Assembly: GCA_014338405.1 (NCBI GenBank) | Contig: JTDE01021160.1 | Span: 1-64,000, forward strand | Direction of reading: 5' to 3' | From: Paragonimus skrjabini miyazakii | Lineage: Eukaryota; Platyhelminthes; Trematoda; Plagiorchiida; Troglotrematidae | Length of the DNA: 64,000 nt | Shown here: piece after piece, positions 29,565 to 39,716 of the stretch | Numbering within the stretch: the stretch's first letter is position 1 | Layout: every line of letters starts with the position of its first letter | The notes under the pieces: generated by a model | The model's input: the letters and a program-made list of their open reading frames with translations, nothing else | The model's database searches: none | Told to the model about the DNA's origin: nothing | Made by a program: the position numbers and the translations under genes

Positions 29565-29589
29565 CTATTACTAGATAAGCATTGGCAAA

Positions 29590-29696
29590 ATGAGTAAGAA
29601 ACCTAACGTTCAAGAGTTAGTATCCAAGCTACGACAATCTTTGGAGAATCTTCCCACCTTGGAAAACAATCCGGAGTTATTCAAGAATGATGAAAC
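29590..29696 (+). CDS. Sec14-like / CRAL-TRIO protein, first coding exon
   Basis: This exon encodes residues 1-35 and two bases of codon 36 of a cytosolic lipid-binding protein of the Sec14/CRAL-TRIO family. The start ATG lies 26 bases after a good acceptor (TTTCCATAATTTCAG ending at 29564), so an upstream untranslated exon or a trans-spliced leader is likely; flatworms use both, which is background knowledge, not seen here. The donor is GTAAGT at 29697. The protein begins MSKKPNVQELVSKLRQSLE and ends in NDET. That threonine is completed by the first base of the exon at 32595, giving DETLIRYLKSRDWDV across the junction, the typical start of a CRAL-TRIO N-terminal domain. Sec14-family members bind phosphatidylinositol, phosphatidylcholine or other lipids and move or present them between membranes; the ligand here cannot be told. 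Confidence 0.85.
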
Positions 29697-31300
29697 GTAA
29701 GTTAAACTCATCAGTAAGTTAAACAGTTGTTTTCAAACCCACAGCGTATTTCATGTTCTTAACAGTGGAGAAGGCAGTTCATACTAATGGCCTGAGTTGT
29801 TGAAAGTTGAACGTCACCCACGTTTGATAAGTTTTCTCAATGAACTGAGAATTCAGGCCGGTCCAGTTATTAAACCTCATCATAATAGTTTTGTTCTCAA
29901 CCCTGCCAGAGCTTTGACTTCGACTCTGCTACGACAAACGCTGCATAAGTGACTTCACATTAGGCAGGATCAAATTATCAAACTTGAATGTCCACTTATG
30001 TTTCTTTGTGAGTAGTGTTCATGCTGCTGTTCTATTACTTTCAGGGGAACTATTGCTACTATCCTTTTATACCCAAACAACATGGAATATTAATGAGTTC
30101 TAACAAAGACGTTGGTTCAGCTCAATGTAATCCGTGATAAAACCGATTTTGAGCTCATGAACCCAGACATATTAAATGATTCATTAATATGATTGGGCAT
30201 GTTATGTCACACGTTTCCTATACATTTTAATCAGTCATATCGAATATGACCGTAAAAATGTTATACATACATGTCGCATTTGTTTGATATCTATGGCACT
30301 CAGTTGTTACAGTGAGACCAGACAACAAATGAGATCGCACCCGCCACATTAGACAATTCGATGACTGCGATTTAACATTAAAAAATAGCGATCCGTTATT
30401 AACGTCTACAAACTGAGGAAAATAAATTTGTCTAGAAGTTACTAACTTTTCGCCATAATATAAGGTTGTTACATGATGCAGTCAATAAAGCTGAAAGTCT
30501 CGGCAAATTGAGTCTCTCAATGAACGTTAGCAAAGATGAAAAAATTGGCATTGTATTGCATCGACATAGACGATTTAACATCCACTCAACTCCAATTGAC
30601 TAGGTGATAAAGCCAACGTTTAGATTGATCAATTGGATAAGAATATTTACTCGGGAAGTTATGTGAAACTCCCTTAGTGATATAAGGTAGCATGCAGATT
30701 GTGTTCATTGTATTATTCAACGCAAAATTATTGTATCCTTGATGTGGATTCAGAATCGTGATCTCAGGGCTAATCAGCAAAATGTTGCGATATTTATTCA
30801 ACAGGAAACATTCAGTCTGTGTGGACCGCCTGCATGGACGTGTTACATGATTTACGGAACCAGTGGATCGGTGAAAGGGATTCGGATGGTTAAAGCACAT
30901 TGGCAATTTGTAATAAAAGTCGACATTTTGTCGTTTAAGAAGTCACATTGTGAAGTACCTTGCTACATTTTACTCTATCTAGCCAACGCAGTATGGCATC
31001 ATCTATGTTGATTTTTTGTATAGAAAAGTTCGCATTTTGTATTGGTCCCGCAGGATGCATTCACAAGTCTTTGAGTTGGTCAGCAGAAGAACGGCAGGAA
31101 TGTAGACAGATGTGTATGAAAATCGACTCTTTCGTTGATGTCTATATCAATTCTGTCGGTGCATTAGGATGGCAAGAAGACATACATTTCGAAATGCAAA
31201 CATTTCGTTTATTCTCATCAGTCGATTACATAAAACATTCGGCTATGTAGGTTAAGCGCATGACGACAAAGCAAGGAAATAAACCAACTTCAACGTGAGA

Positions 31301-31986
31301 CTAATCAGGGTTCACTTCCACGGTAACGAAATTGATTGCGTCCGCACCTTTTGCCAATAAAGGGCCCGTGCACTTGATGAACAATACCTCGGAGAACGCC
31401 AACAGCCTATGGTTACGGTTGCGCAATAGGACCGTGAACGAAGTGACGGAGTCAACCACATGACCTGTTGCGATTAGGGGTTTCGCGATCGAAGAAGCCG
31501 GGTTTCTGTTCGAGTGTTGGCATACTGACCCACGTTGAGTCATTGTTCGCACTAGCCACTTGGGGATGTGCCCCACCTTCCTTCGTCGTAAAGTTCGGTC
31601 CGTTCTGCCAATGTATGAGTCACCGCAACTGTAAGTGAACTGGTAGATAACATGAGAGACAGAGTTTTCCGAGAAAGAACGACCAGGGCAGTAGAGACTC
31701 ATCCTGTGGGTGGAAAGCAACAAGCGCAATTCCGCTGCGGGATATGTGCGATCAATGGTTCACTTCAACTTTCGACTTGCATCGGTAAGACTGTAGTCAC
31801 CTGTGTAAGGGAGGGTGATAAAAACGTGCTTCTTCGGCAGTAGAGACTCATCCTGTGGGTGGAAAGCAACAAGCGCAATTCCGCTGCGGGATATGTGCGA
31901 TCAATGGTTCATTTCAACTTTCGACTTACATCGGTAGCATTGTGGTCACCTGTGTAAGGAAGGGTGATGAAAACCTGCTTCTTCGG
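31301..31986 (-). mobile_element. Penelope-like element, 3' part with GIY-YIG nuclease
   Basis: Read on the minus strand, the fragment first encodes the linker region after the reverse transcriptase (FITLPYTGD...SRKLK, then TIDRTYPAAELRLLLSTHRM). It then encodes a GIY-YIG-like endonuclease with VIYQFTYSCGDSYIGRTDR followed by GHIPKWL. In full-length Penelope elements this domain nicks the target. Here the linker is present twice because of a 149-bp tandem duplication, which is not a multiple of three and breaks the frame; at least one stop lies in each unit. The reverse transcriptase that should precede it is not found above 31986. Its orientation is opposite to the host gene. Confidence 0.85.
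31689..31986. repeat. 149-bp tandem duplication inside the Penelope remnant
   Basis: Unit 1 is 31689-31837 and unit 2 is 31838-31986, both starting CAGTAGAGACTCATCCTGTG and ending TGCTTCTTCGG. They differ at only a few positions, so the duplication is younger than much of the decay in the element. Confidence 0.95.
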
Positions 31987-32594
31987 CACTGATTGTGGTT
32001 GGGGGGTAGCCACTCGTTCCTTGCAATTAATTTCAATAAATTTTGCCGGATATCCATTCGATCAGTGGCAATGTACAGTACTCAGAAGGATGACTCTTGC
32101 AAAGCACTATCGGCCACAGATGAGATAAACGAGCAAAATAATGCTTGAATGAGTTATTGTGTTCACAACTATATGTTCTATAAAGTATTCTTTATACTGA
32201 GTAAAATAATCACCCCTAAAGACTTCAGCCATTGGAATCGAAAATAACAATGCCTATGCGATTTTGCTTTCAAAAGGGCTGGGAGATGAAGTAGACAACA
32301 GCTGAAATTTATACCCTTGCTGATTTCCAGAAGAACCTCCATCACAAGATGTACCCGCTGGTTGTTGTTTACTGTTGTCCGTGTGTGCATCAGATTGCAC
32401 ATTAATAAACGTGTGCATACACGTGTAAGCAAAACAACATTCACCAAGTTTAGAGTATGTTCAGCAGCCGATCTTCAATTTCGTCAGTGTCCTAGGTCTG
32501 AATAATCGACAAATCTGAAATACAGTGTCTACCCTCACAGTCACCATCTTATATCCCTACCAATTAGTATACCTTTCCCGTCTGCCTAACACAG

Positions 32595-32739
32595 ATTAAT
32601 CCGCTATCTTAAATCACGTGACTGGGACGTTATGGCTGCGGAGAAGATGTTACGGAAGACGGTGAACTGGCGGATCCAGTACAACCCACAAACTATTCAG
32701 TGCGAGTATTGTCACAGTCATCCGGGTGCTCATACATTG
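32595..32739 (+). CDS. Sec14-like / CRAL-TRIO protein, second coding exon
   Basis: The exon completes codon 36 and encodes residues 37-84. It carries the CRAL-TRIO N-terminal helical domain: RYLKSRDWDVMAAEKMLRKT is the classic arginine-rich helix followed by the aromatic/acidic turn and the second helix, then NWRIQYNP. After it comes QCEYCHSHPGAHTL, a cysteine/histidine-containing linker that I recall from a subset of Sec14-like proteins, directly before the lipid-binding domain. The acceptor is AACACAG and the donor GTAAGC at 32740; the exon ends in phase 0. With 107 bases from the first exon and 145 here the frame is exactly 84 codons. No stop or odd codon use is seen. Confidence 0.88.
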
Positions 32740-33889
32740 GTAAGCATCAGCTGTATCCTTTCTCCATTTTTAAACCGAAATTTGTGCAAATTCTGATGGA
32801 GTTAGAAAGACGTAAATGAATAATTATAGAGATAATGCCCAAATTGTTTGCTGTGTCGTAAGCTCCCTGATAGTACCCATGCTACTGGATAAACATCGCA
32901 GTTTCCTGATCGGTACCCGTGCCTAGGATAGCTGAAGACGAAACTTTGTTATGCAAACCATCCTACGCTAGATTGAAAATGAGCTTTAAACAAGGTTTCA
33001 ACGGTCGAAAAATGAACTGTAGATCCTTGCAAAATCGGGCGCGTGATTCATTGTAACGGATTCATTCCCGAGCACACCATTCACTAAACACAAACGACGC
33101 ATTTCAGAAGTTCTTTCGTGAAGTAGCGGAGAGCTAATGATTCATACTTCTGGCCTGAACACATTGTGACTTTAAGGGCTCATATTTTCAAGTTGCTTCC
33201 AGATAGTAGAACATTCAATTTGTGTTGCTCCGGCGATAATGTATTGAAAAACTGTACTGGCAGAACCCACGTATACAGTATGTTTGAAGAAATCGAGCTA
33301 GCACCAAACGACTTTCTGTACCTCAAGCTCAAGTTCACTTGTCTAGCCACCACTGAGTAATCTAACGAAGAGTATTCCCGGCTGAAAGTATTCTACAGGA
33401 GTAGGGACTAGTCGCCAAAACGGAGAGAATTCAACCGGGCCCACATCGTCTTAAAAAACTCAACTTTTGGTAGATGTTGGCTGAGAAAACCACGCAATAT
33501 TTTACGTAAGATCAACGCCATATACATGTACGAAACCACAAACATTTGCAAAAACATCTACCTAACTTACGTGACAAATAAGGGTTTTCGCCTTGGTTAC
33601 TTTCGGTTGTTAATTTAAACTTGATTGTTTTCTACGGATCCGAGGTTGCATTCTGTGAGGAACGTGTGTGGCAGACTGAGAGTGACACTTCCTCAACATA
33701 GTTCATCAGTGTGTTGTTCATTCACTCCAAGTCTTTCGAACCCGGACAAACAGATACAATGAGGTGTCAGAGTTTCTATCTCCTCAAAAATCCAAGCGAT
33801 CGCAAAATTGACCATTCCAAGTGAAGATCGTGAAATTGGTCATCACGTGACAGTAATATTTTCAACATTGGTTTCACTTTCGAAAATAA

Positions 33890-34140
33890 GTAAGTATCTT
33901 TTGTGTAAAAGCTTTTCGTCTTAGGGCAGTAGAATTTCTCCATTGTATTTTCAGGATATGGAAGTGGTTTATGATTGGTCTAGTGGGGTCGTGTTTTGCG
34001 GTCTTTTTGATTCCGATTGCACGCACTGGCTGCTGCGATAGGGCGATGTCCGAGAGAACACTTGGGTTGTTAAAGCCGTTAGGTTGCCCAATCGGGGTAT
34101 AGAGTCCGTCCATAGGGGGTAGAGAGCACGAACCAATGAA
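33890..34140 (+). repeat. Single unit of the foldback-repeat family
   Basis: This segment matches, in the same order, the minus strand of 57322-57617: GTAGAATTTC, CACGCACTGGCTG, CCAATCGGGGTATAGAGTCC and AGAGAGCAC are shared. The minus strand of both copies holds a continuous reading frame with QQPVRA, GHFH or NHFH, LKIQW and RKAFT in register. This suggests a protein-coding origin, perhaps an ORF1-type protein of a LINE, though I cannot name it. Confidence 0.8.
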
Positions 34141-34344
34141 TGTCGTCAGTCATCCCGTGACCTATAGCACGGGTGCAGTCAAGTGGCATCATAAACATGT
34201 TTTAGTATTTCAAGATCAGCCTTGGGTGACAGGCGCAAGTGCAGCCGCGTCAGTCCGGATAAGCGCAGGTGCATTATTGAGCTTTCGAAAGAAGCGATGA
34301 TTGGCGCTGGTAGCTCGGCTAAATGTAGTCAATTGCAAGACCGC

Positions 34345-35255
34345 GTATAAATGGCTCTATGGCGATTAGATCAGTTGCGAAGTCCAACCCTGGAGAGGAC
34401 ACAGAAGTAAAATTGTGAGTGGATCGGAAATCGACGATTCTAGAATGGATCTTCATATACCCGACAGTGGTTCTCGCATTTTTGAAAATGCGTGCGAAAA
34501 TAGATTTTGCGAAACAAGTATCAACTACTCCCAGTCGATATTTGAATGGGTGGCTCATCACTGTGAAGAAGCTGTGCCAAATACCCGTCAGCATGACCAC
34601 CAATGAGAACCATTTTGTTTATCGATTATTGGAATGCTATGGGAGCTCGAAGACTCTTTGCTAGATTGATGAGACGACTTGCACAAGGTCGATGGGACAT
34701 TCTTTGAAAGGATCGAAAGCATGTATTTCTGTCACCAACACCAGAGGCTGAAACTTACATTTGATCGGAACAATGACAGAAAGTTCTATACAGTGTGAAG
34801 GAGTGCCTACAACAGTACTGACCGTAGACAGTGGTTCCGTGTTCTGATAGATAAACTGAAGAGCGGCGCATCTATGTTAACAATAGTGGTAATTTGAAAT
34901 TATGCCCCTTGCCATACTGATTCGGAAGGCACCTTTTCCAAAGATGCTTATCAAGGAGGGCAGTTATTGCGATTAGCGCCGTATCCGCCTATGCTGAGTC
35001 CCACTGAGAATGTCTGAAGCACAGTGAAGGCGACAGTGAAACAACAGTTGCAGGCCCATTATGATACATTGATAGGTGGCGATCCTGATGAACTACTGAG
35101 CTAGCAGGAACGCCACGTGTCTATTCTGGAACAAGTAGTCTATTCTGCTATGAAGGACGTCACGGGGGAACAATGTGCCTACTATGTCCACCACACTGAA
35201 AGCTTCTGTGTGCAAGCGATAGAAGATAAAGACATGGGAATACTGCCGCAAATGT
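34345..35255 (+). mobile_element. DDE transposase remnant, Tc1/IS630-type
   Basis: Decayed coding sequence in one dominant frame toward its end. It contains LAPYPPMLSPTENV followed by a stop and STVKATVKQQLQAHY, which corresponds to the proline-rich segment around the last catalytic acidic residue of Tc1/IS630 (DDE_3) transposases (usually ...NPIENxW). Then SILEQVVYSAMKDVTGEQC and a terminal IEDKDM fit the C-terminal helices of such proteins. The upstream part (34400-34900) is too broken to place the first two catalytic aspartates. No terminal inverted repeats were identified. Many stops; not active. Confidence 0.65.
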
Positions 35256-36004
35256 CAAGTTTAATCTGTGAATGACGAAATTCCTACTCAGGGCTAATAT
35301 GATATGAATGACTTTCTTATTCATGCGTACAAAAGATTTTGTTGGACGGAGGATGCGAGCTTGTCAACTAGCTTAGTCGTAATTTCACTGGGGCATAAAC
35401 GTTTGAATAATTTGAAGCAGGTGTGCAAAATTACGAAGCATATGCCTCATAACAGCAGGTAGTATGTTCCGGTCTTGTCTACAGCTTCAATGGGCAGGGA
35501 CATTAATCACCGATGGCTTTCTATTAGTCATTTGGGATGAGCATAGCCGAACAACATATTTTGTCCACCATCGTATGTGTAGATTTCGAAATATATCAGA
35601 AAAATACTTGGTGTTCGTAATGGATCCATCAACGGTAGGGGGAGTTATCAGCATTACGAAGCGAAAAAGCATTCCGAGGGAAGAAAACAATTTAATACTC
35701 CGATTAAGGTCTGGTGTATGTGCTATGCACAATATAATGAAAGCCAGAAAATCCAACTCTCAGGCATGAAACAAACACTTAGAAGACTGCATGGCAATAG
35801 GTTTATACCGCAGACGATGAAGAAGTGAAAATAATCCAATATCACGTTATTGTGCACTGTCGCATACACGATTACATCGTCATGATATGCGTGCACTCCA
35901 GAGAAATAGGCACTTGCTTCGTCAAATGAAGCAGGGAATATTCCAGCTGAGACGTGTAATTCAAACGGAAAAAAGTTACGTGTTCAGATAATCCATAAAG
36001 CGTA

Positions 36005-36960
36005 TTATTCGTAATGAGTGCCTTCAAATCGGACTCCAATGGAATCAGCAACTATGACAGACAGAGATTTCACCCAATCTTCGGATCTTTCAATCGTCGC
36101 TGTGCATCTTTTCAGTTTCATATTCAGTGTCAATCCATAATCGTTACAGAACCTCGATGATTTGCTGTCTTCCTTAATCATAACGACAATTAGCATGGCC
36201 CATGTGGAAAACATAACTTACGTGATTATCACGTCCACCTTCAGCCTGTTGAGAACACTATGCACATGTTCTCTCAGTCCATATGATATCATTCTGCGCT
36301 CCAGAAAATCCGCGTCCTCTTCTGCATCCAGTCTTTTCGAATCTACGCCTGTTCCTCCTGCGTTTTGTGAACACTGAACAACCAGATTGCGTAACTCGAC
36401 CTCAAACATCCCAATCGAAACAATCTTGTAATTAGGATTTAGTGAAATTTCACAGTCGAGCTGTCTCAGAGATGAAAATCCCAGGATGACTGAGCCTCGT
36501 TTTGACGCCAAGAATTGTAGTGGAAGCAATCCGTTAGCACTACCAGTAACAAATACGTCGTCCTCACCAAGAATGGCTAAACGGTGATCAAGGTGACCAC
36601 CAACTCCACAAACGTAAATAATCGTTCATCCCACCTGAGAATCACGGACTAGAAGATCCAGCAGTGGTTTCAAAATAGTGGATTTAGCATTTCTCGTGTC
36701 CAAAATGAATTTACATTCACACCCAGTCTTAATGTTCCGACACTTATGAATAAGCCATTGAGCCCTGGGAGTCATTTGTAACGTATAAACGAAGATGGAC
36801 GGCTCAACAGAATTTGTCACTCCAAATTGACTCAGATGGCATTTCGGACATATTTAAACCCCCAAAATGTGGCCAGATTCAATACATGAGTGACATAATA
36901 TTACGGAATTGGCATGATGATTACAATTAGTCAAAGCAAGGGAAACCATTGTACAGTTTC
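36005..36960 (-). mobile_element. Ty3/gypsy retroelement fragment: nucleocapsid, protease, RT start
   Basis: On the minus strand, in order: a zinc-knuckle-like CHSCIESGH (about 36900) followed by CPKCH; a retropepsin with FILDTRNAKSTI, where the active-site DTG has become DTR; and about 70 codons later VILGFSSLRQLDCEI, the usual second protease signature. Next comes a linker reading LVVQCSQNAGGT and YGLREHV, and then, after a frameshift near 36215, the start of a reverse transcriptase (TWAMLIVVMIKEDSKSSRFC). The catalytic fingers and palm motifs beyond that are absent; the copy is truncated at about 36005. An in-frame stop within the protease and the changed catalytic triplet show it is dead. 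An open stretch at 37011-37316 may be the gag end of the same copy. Confidence 0.8.
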
Positions 36961-37329
36961 TTTGGACTGGTGGTTTGCATTCGACGCGAAGGAGGAAAAT
37001 TATTAATCGGTCAGCCTCTCACAGAAGTGAGCATCCTAATTTTATGGAAGATCGGGAAATTTGAATCAACGGAAGCACCATAAACTGCATCGATCTGTTC
37101 AACAATGTTCGCAGCTATTTGAAGGATCATACGCTTGAGCCCGTTGGAGGTGACAAACAATTCATTTGGAAGAAAGTCATTAGAAAACCTCGATAAATGA
37201 AGATTATCTAGATACGGTATTTCCAAAGACTCACAATTTCCACTAAAATCTACTTTGAAGTTGAAACGAAATGTATAGTACTGGTAAGTGGTTAGAGCAC
37301 AGCGCACCTCACTCACTAATCAACACAGC

Positions 37330-37500
37330 TTCCGGATTCCCATAGGGTTTTAGTAACCTATTTCGGAAAACAAAATTTGACTCAACTTTCCCACTAGATC
37401 AAGCTCACCAGTAACACATATTTTTGTCAATGTCGAAATGTGAACTCCGACCACGCTTTCATCAGACAACCGTGTCAACCGCTGCACTAATCAGAAGCGA
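37330..37500 (-). repeat. tRNA-derived SINE copy
   Basis: On the minus strand the head reads TTAGTGCAGCGGTTGACACG (A-box-like) and GGAGTTCACATTTC (B-box-like), followed by a body ending near GTTACTAAAACC. The head and the start of the body align with the copy at 48805 on the other strand and, less well, with 42450-42625. Confidence 0.55.
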
Positions 37501-37542
37501 GACTGGCTAAACGATTACATATGACGAACCGAACATGATTAG

Positions 37543-37615
37543 TGTGAGGCCACTAGCACAATGATCAATACGGCTGCCTCATAACAGCGTAGCCAGAATT
37601 CGAATTCCGGTCGCG
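37543..37615 (+). pseudogene. tRNA-like sequence with CAT anticodon loop
   Basis: CACTAGCACAATGATCAATA resembles an A box. GGCTGCCTCATAACAGC forms an anticodon arm (GCTG/CAGC stem, loop containing CAT), and CCAGAATTCGAATTCCGG forms a T arm with four of five pairs. The acceptor and D stems do not close, so it is a tRNA pseudogene or the head of a second SINE family rather than a working tRNA gene. Confidence 0.4.
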
Positions 37616-39113
37616 TCCGGGATGTATATTATGGACGAACTCTAACCAGAACGAAACTCAAGTTTACTGCATCATTTCGAAAGGGGCTGACTGAAAAGTG
37701 TATCACCTCATGAAAGTCGCGATCACAGTTGAGTGATTTCCAAGTTGAATAGAAAATGCCTCGGACTACTCCTCAGTACCTGAGGTTCTCAGGTTGCATG
37801 CACATAATTTCGGATCAAACGCCAAACCAGGCAGAACGGAATTAGTTTCAGATGAGTGATCGCGTCGATAGAAATTATCACATATGCTCAGGTGGTAATG
37901 GGTAATAGATCCCAAGCCCGTGATTGAATGCACAATTGTAGCCGGTGTTGACGTTGTTTGTGTTATCGCTGTTGTTATCGTTGTTACTTCCCCTGCACAA
38001 CCAGGTTCAGTGAAGCTATGACATTGTTTATGATTGTTGTAAACAAGAAAATTCTCCTTAGCATAATTTAACGCAAATCCCCATGATAACATGTGCATCC
38101 TGTTTCCTATGCAAAGTGTAACTATATACATCTCATTTTATGACGTTCAGATAACATTTCCGTTTGCTTTTATATCAAACTTGCACTACTGGAAGTCAGC
38201 TTTTCATGTCTCACGCGGTTTCTACATGATTGCTCCGGTATCTCCTCAGAGTGGTCCAAATTAAGCAGATCGCGAATGAACACAGGAACGGAGGGTGTAA
38301 ACAGAAACATTACACGGGAGTCACATCACGGTGTTGACCTCAGGTTTACCTCAACAGGCCTCCTAACTAAATCGGTTTGGCAAGCTGCAATGGACCACAT
38401 AGGACATAGATCAATAATTTGACGGATGCAGTCGTGTCGCAGGAATGTATGGTGGGAGTACACCGATCCGATTCGATTAGGAAGTCTGTCCGTGTCGGCA
38501 GTTGATTACGATATTTCCATTTCCCCACTGTGTCATCGTGGAAAAGTGATCTGGGAGCACGCGATGGTAGTGGTGAGATTGCAGATGGAAAAGCTGTAAC
38601 GTATTCATTAATTCTCAGTTCTTCGGATCATCCATAGTTGGAGACCGATGATGATGCCTCGTCATAATATACCATTTTCTCTTCACAGCTGGTGGCCTCA
38701 CAAATTGGTTTCCAGGTTGTTCTAGATGAGATTGTGTACGAGTGATTATGTGACAACTGATACGGACTGATTCACAATGTTTCCGGAGATTCTATGTAAA
38801 CCACAATAATAATAAACGTATGCGTTTGTAAGCTGCGAATAAAACGCCTACTCGTCGATTAACGATGTTTGAATGTGAATGTGATAATCTGTCTTCCATT
38901 TCACGTCCCACTCAGTCTTTCTTTTCCAAGCAATCCAGGATAACAAGTACTGGTGTAATTTTGCTTTCATTTCTATTCTTGTAGGGTATTTCAAGTGTTA
39001 TCGTTTCGAGCAGGCAGATCCTGCCCTGACTCAATATTCTCTCCTTCGGTTAAATCTGATTCTTTTGTTGGTACATCTGTTGCTGTTTGATATTTTTCCT
39101 TCTACATAACATT

Positions 39114-39716
39114 CACAAGAGTAAACACAGTAAAGGTAACACAAACAGTTACTAGGTAATTCCTCTTTTCTGTTCAATCTTGTTCAGAATTCTGGTGCGA
39201 ATGTCGGCATCTTGGGTGTACTGTAGACCGCAAACCAACATCAGACACTTGAACTGAAACTCTGTCATTGTCCCCAACCTGAACTTTTCCCATTCTCTGT
39301 TGAGTGTACTCGTGTAGGTGACGAAATCATCATGTTCACCAACTTGAGGCATTGGTACCTGATGTTGAACAAGGATGACTACTCTCCGAAAATATTCGTC
39401 AGTAATTTCAGAGTTTCTTCAAAAGTGAGATCACGAGGTTTCCTCGGCAGAATAAAATCAGTATACCTCGAATATTCTGTCGTACTGAGTTTCCGAAGGA
39501 CTAATCGCAATTTTGCTGTATCATCCATGTCAACCAACTCCACTCGGAAGACATCTTCGTAACGGCTGAACCAAGATTCGAAGTTCACTCCGGTATCGGC
39601 ATCATAAACAAATTCATTGATGTTGTTCGTGATGGCGTCCACCGTTGAACCCGGTTTGACGTTTGAATTTGCTGATATCACAAGAGTAAACACAGGAAAT
39701 GTAACACAAACAGTTA
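39114..39716. repeat. 38-bp direct repeats flanking a gag fragment
   Basis: 39114-39151 and 39679-39716 both read CACAAGAGTAAACACAG... through CACAAACAGTTA, differing at two positions. They bracket the conserved part of the gag fragment almost exactly. Confidence 0.9.
39152..39678 (-). mobile_element. Ty3/gypsy gag fragment
   Basis: Minus-strand sequence encoding a gag-type capsid precursor: DAITNNINEFVYDADTGVNF, WFSRYEDVF, LRKLSTTEYSRYTDFILP and LTFEETLKLLTNIFGE. A stop and a one-base frameshift follow near 39375-39330, after which FRLGTMTEFQFKCLMLVCGL and DIRTRILNKIEQ continue the same protein. The family is one I recognise from fluke gypsy elements (a domain of the DUF7083 type). No zinc knuckle, protease or LTR adjoins it, and the protease region at 36005-36960 looks like a different gypsy family. 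Defective fragment. Confidence 0.85.

Larger units (their letters stand above)
29697..32594 (+). other. Intron 1 of the Sec14-like gene
   Basis: A 2.9-kb intron with donor GTAAGT and acceptor CTGCCTAACACAG ending at 32594, splitting a codon after its second base. Apart from the Penelope remnant at 31301-31986 it holds nothing I recognise. Confidence 0.8.

Noticed and set aside
35464..35769. Overlapping open frames on both strands after the Tc1/IS630 remnant
   Set aside because: Neither frame shows transposase or host-protein motifs; the two are shadows of each other.
36005..36530. GTAAGT after VDVIIT at about 36218 suggesting a host exon
   Set aside because: The protein continues across it, after a frameshift, as the start of a gypsy reverse transcriptase, so the donor-like sequence is incidental.
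36530..36640. Resemblance of VCGVGGHLDHRLA to thiamine pyrophosphokinase
   Set aside because: The flanking aspartic-protease signatures, spaced about 70 residues apart, and the downstream gypsy linker explain the region better; other kinase motifs are absent.
37766..38131. 121-codon minus-strand frame with a Thr/Ile-rich stretch
   Set aside because: No splice context or recognisable domain; composition suggests translated low-complexity repeat sequence.
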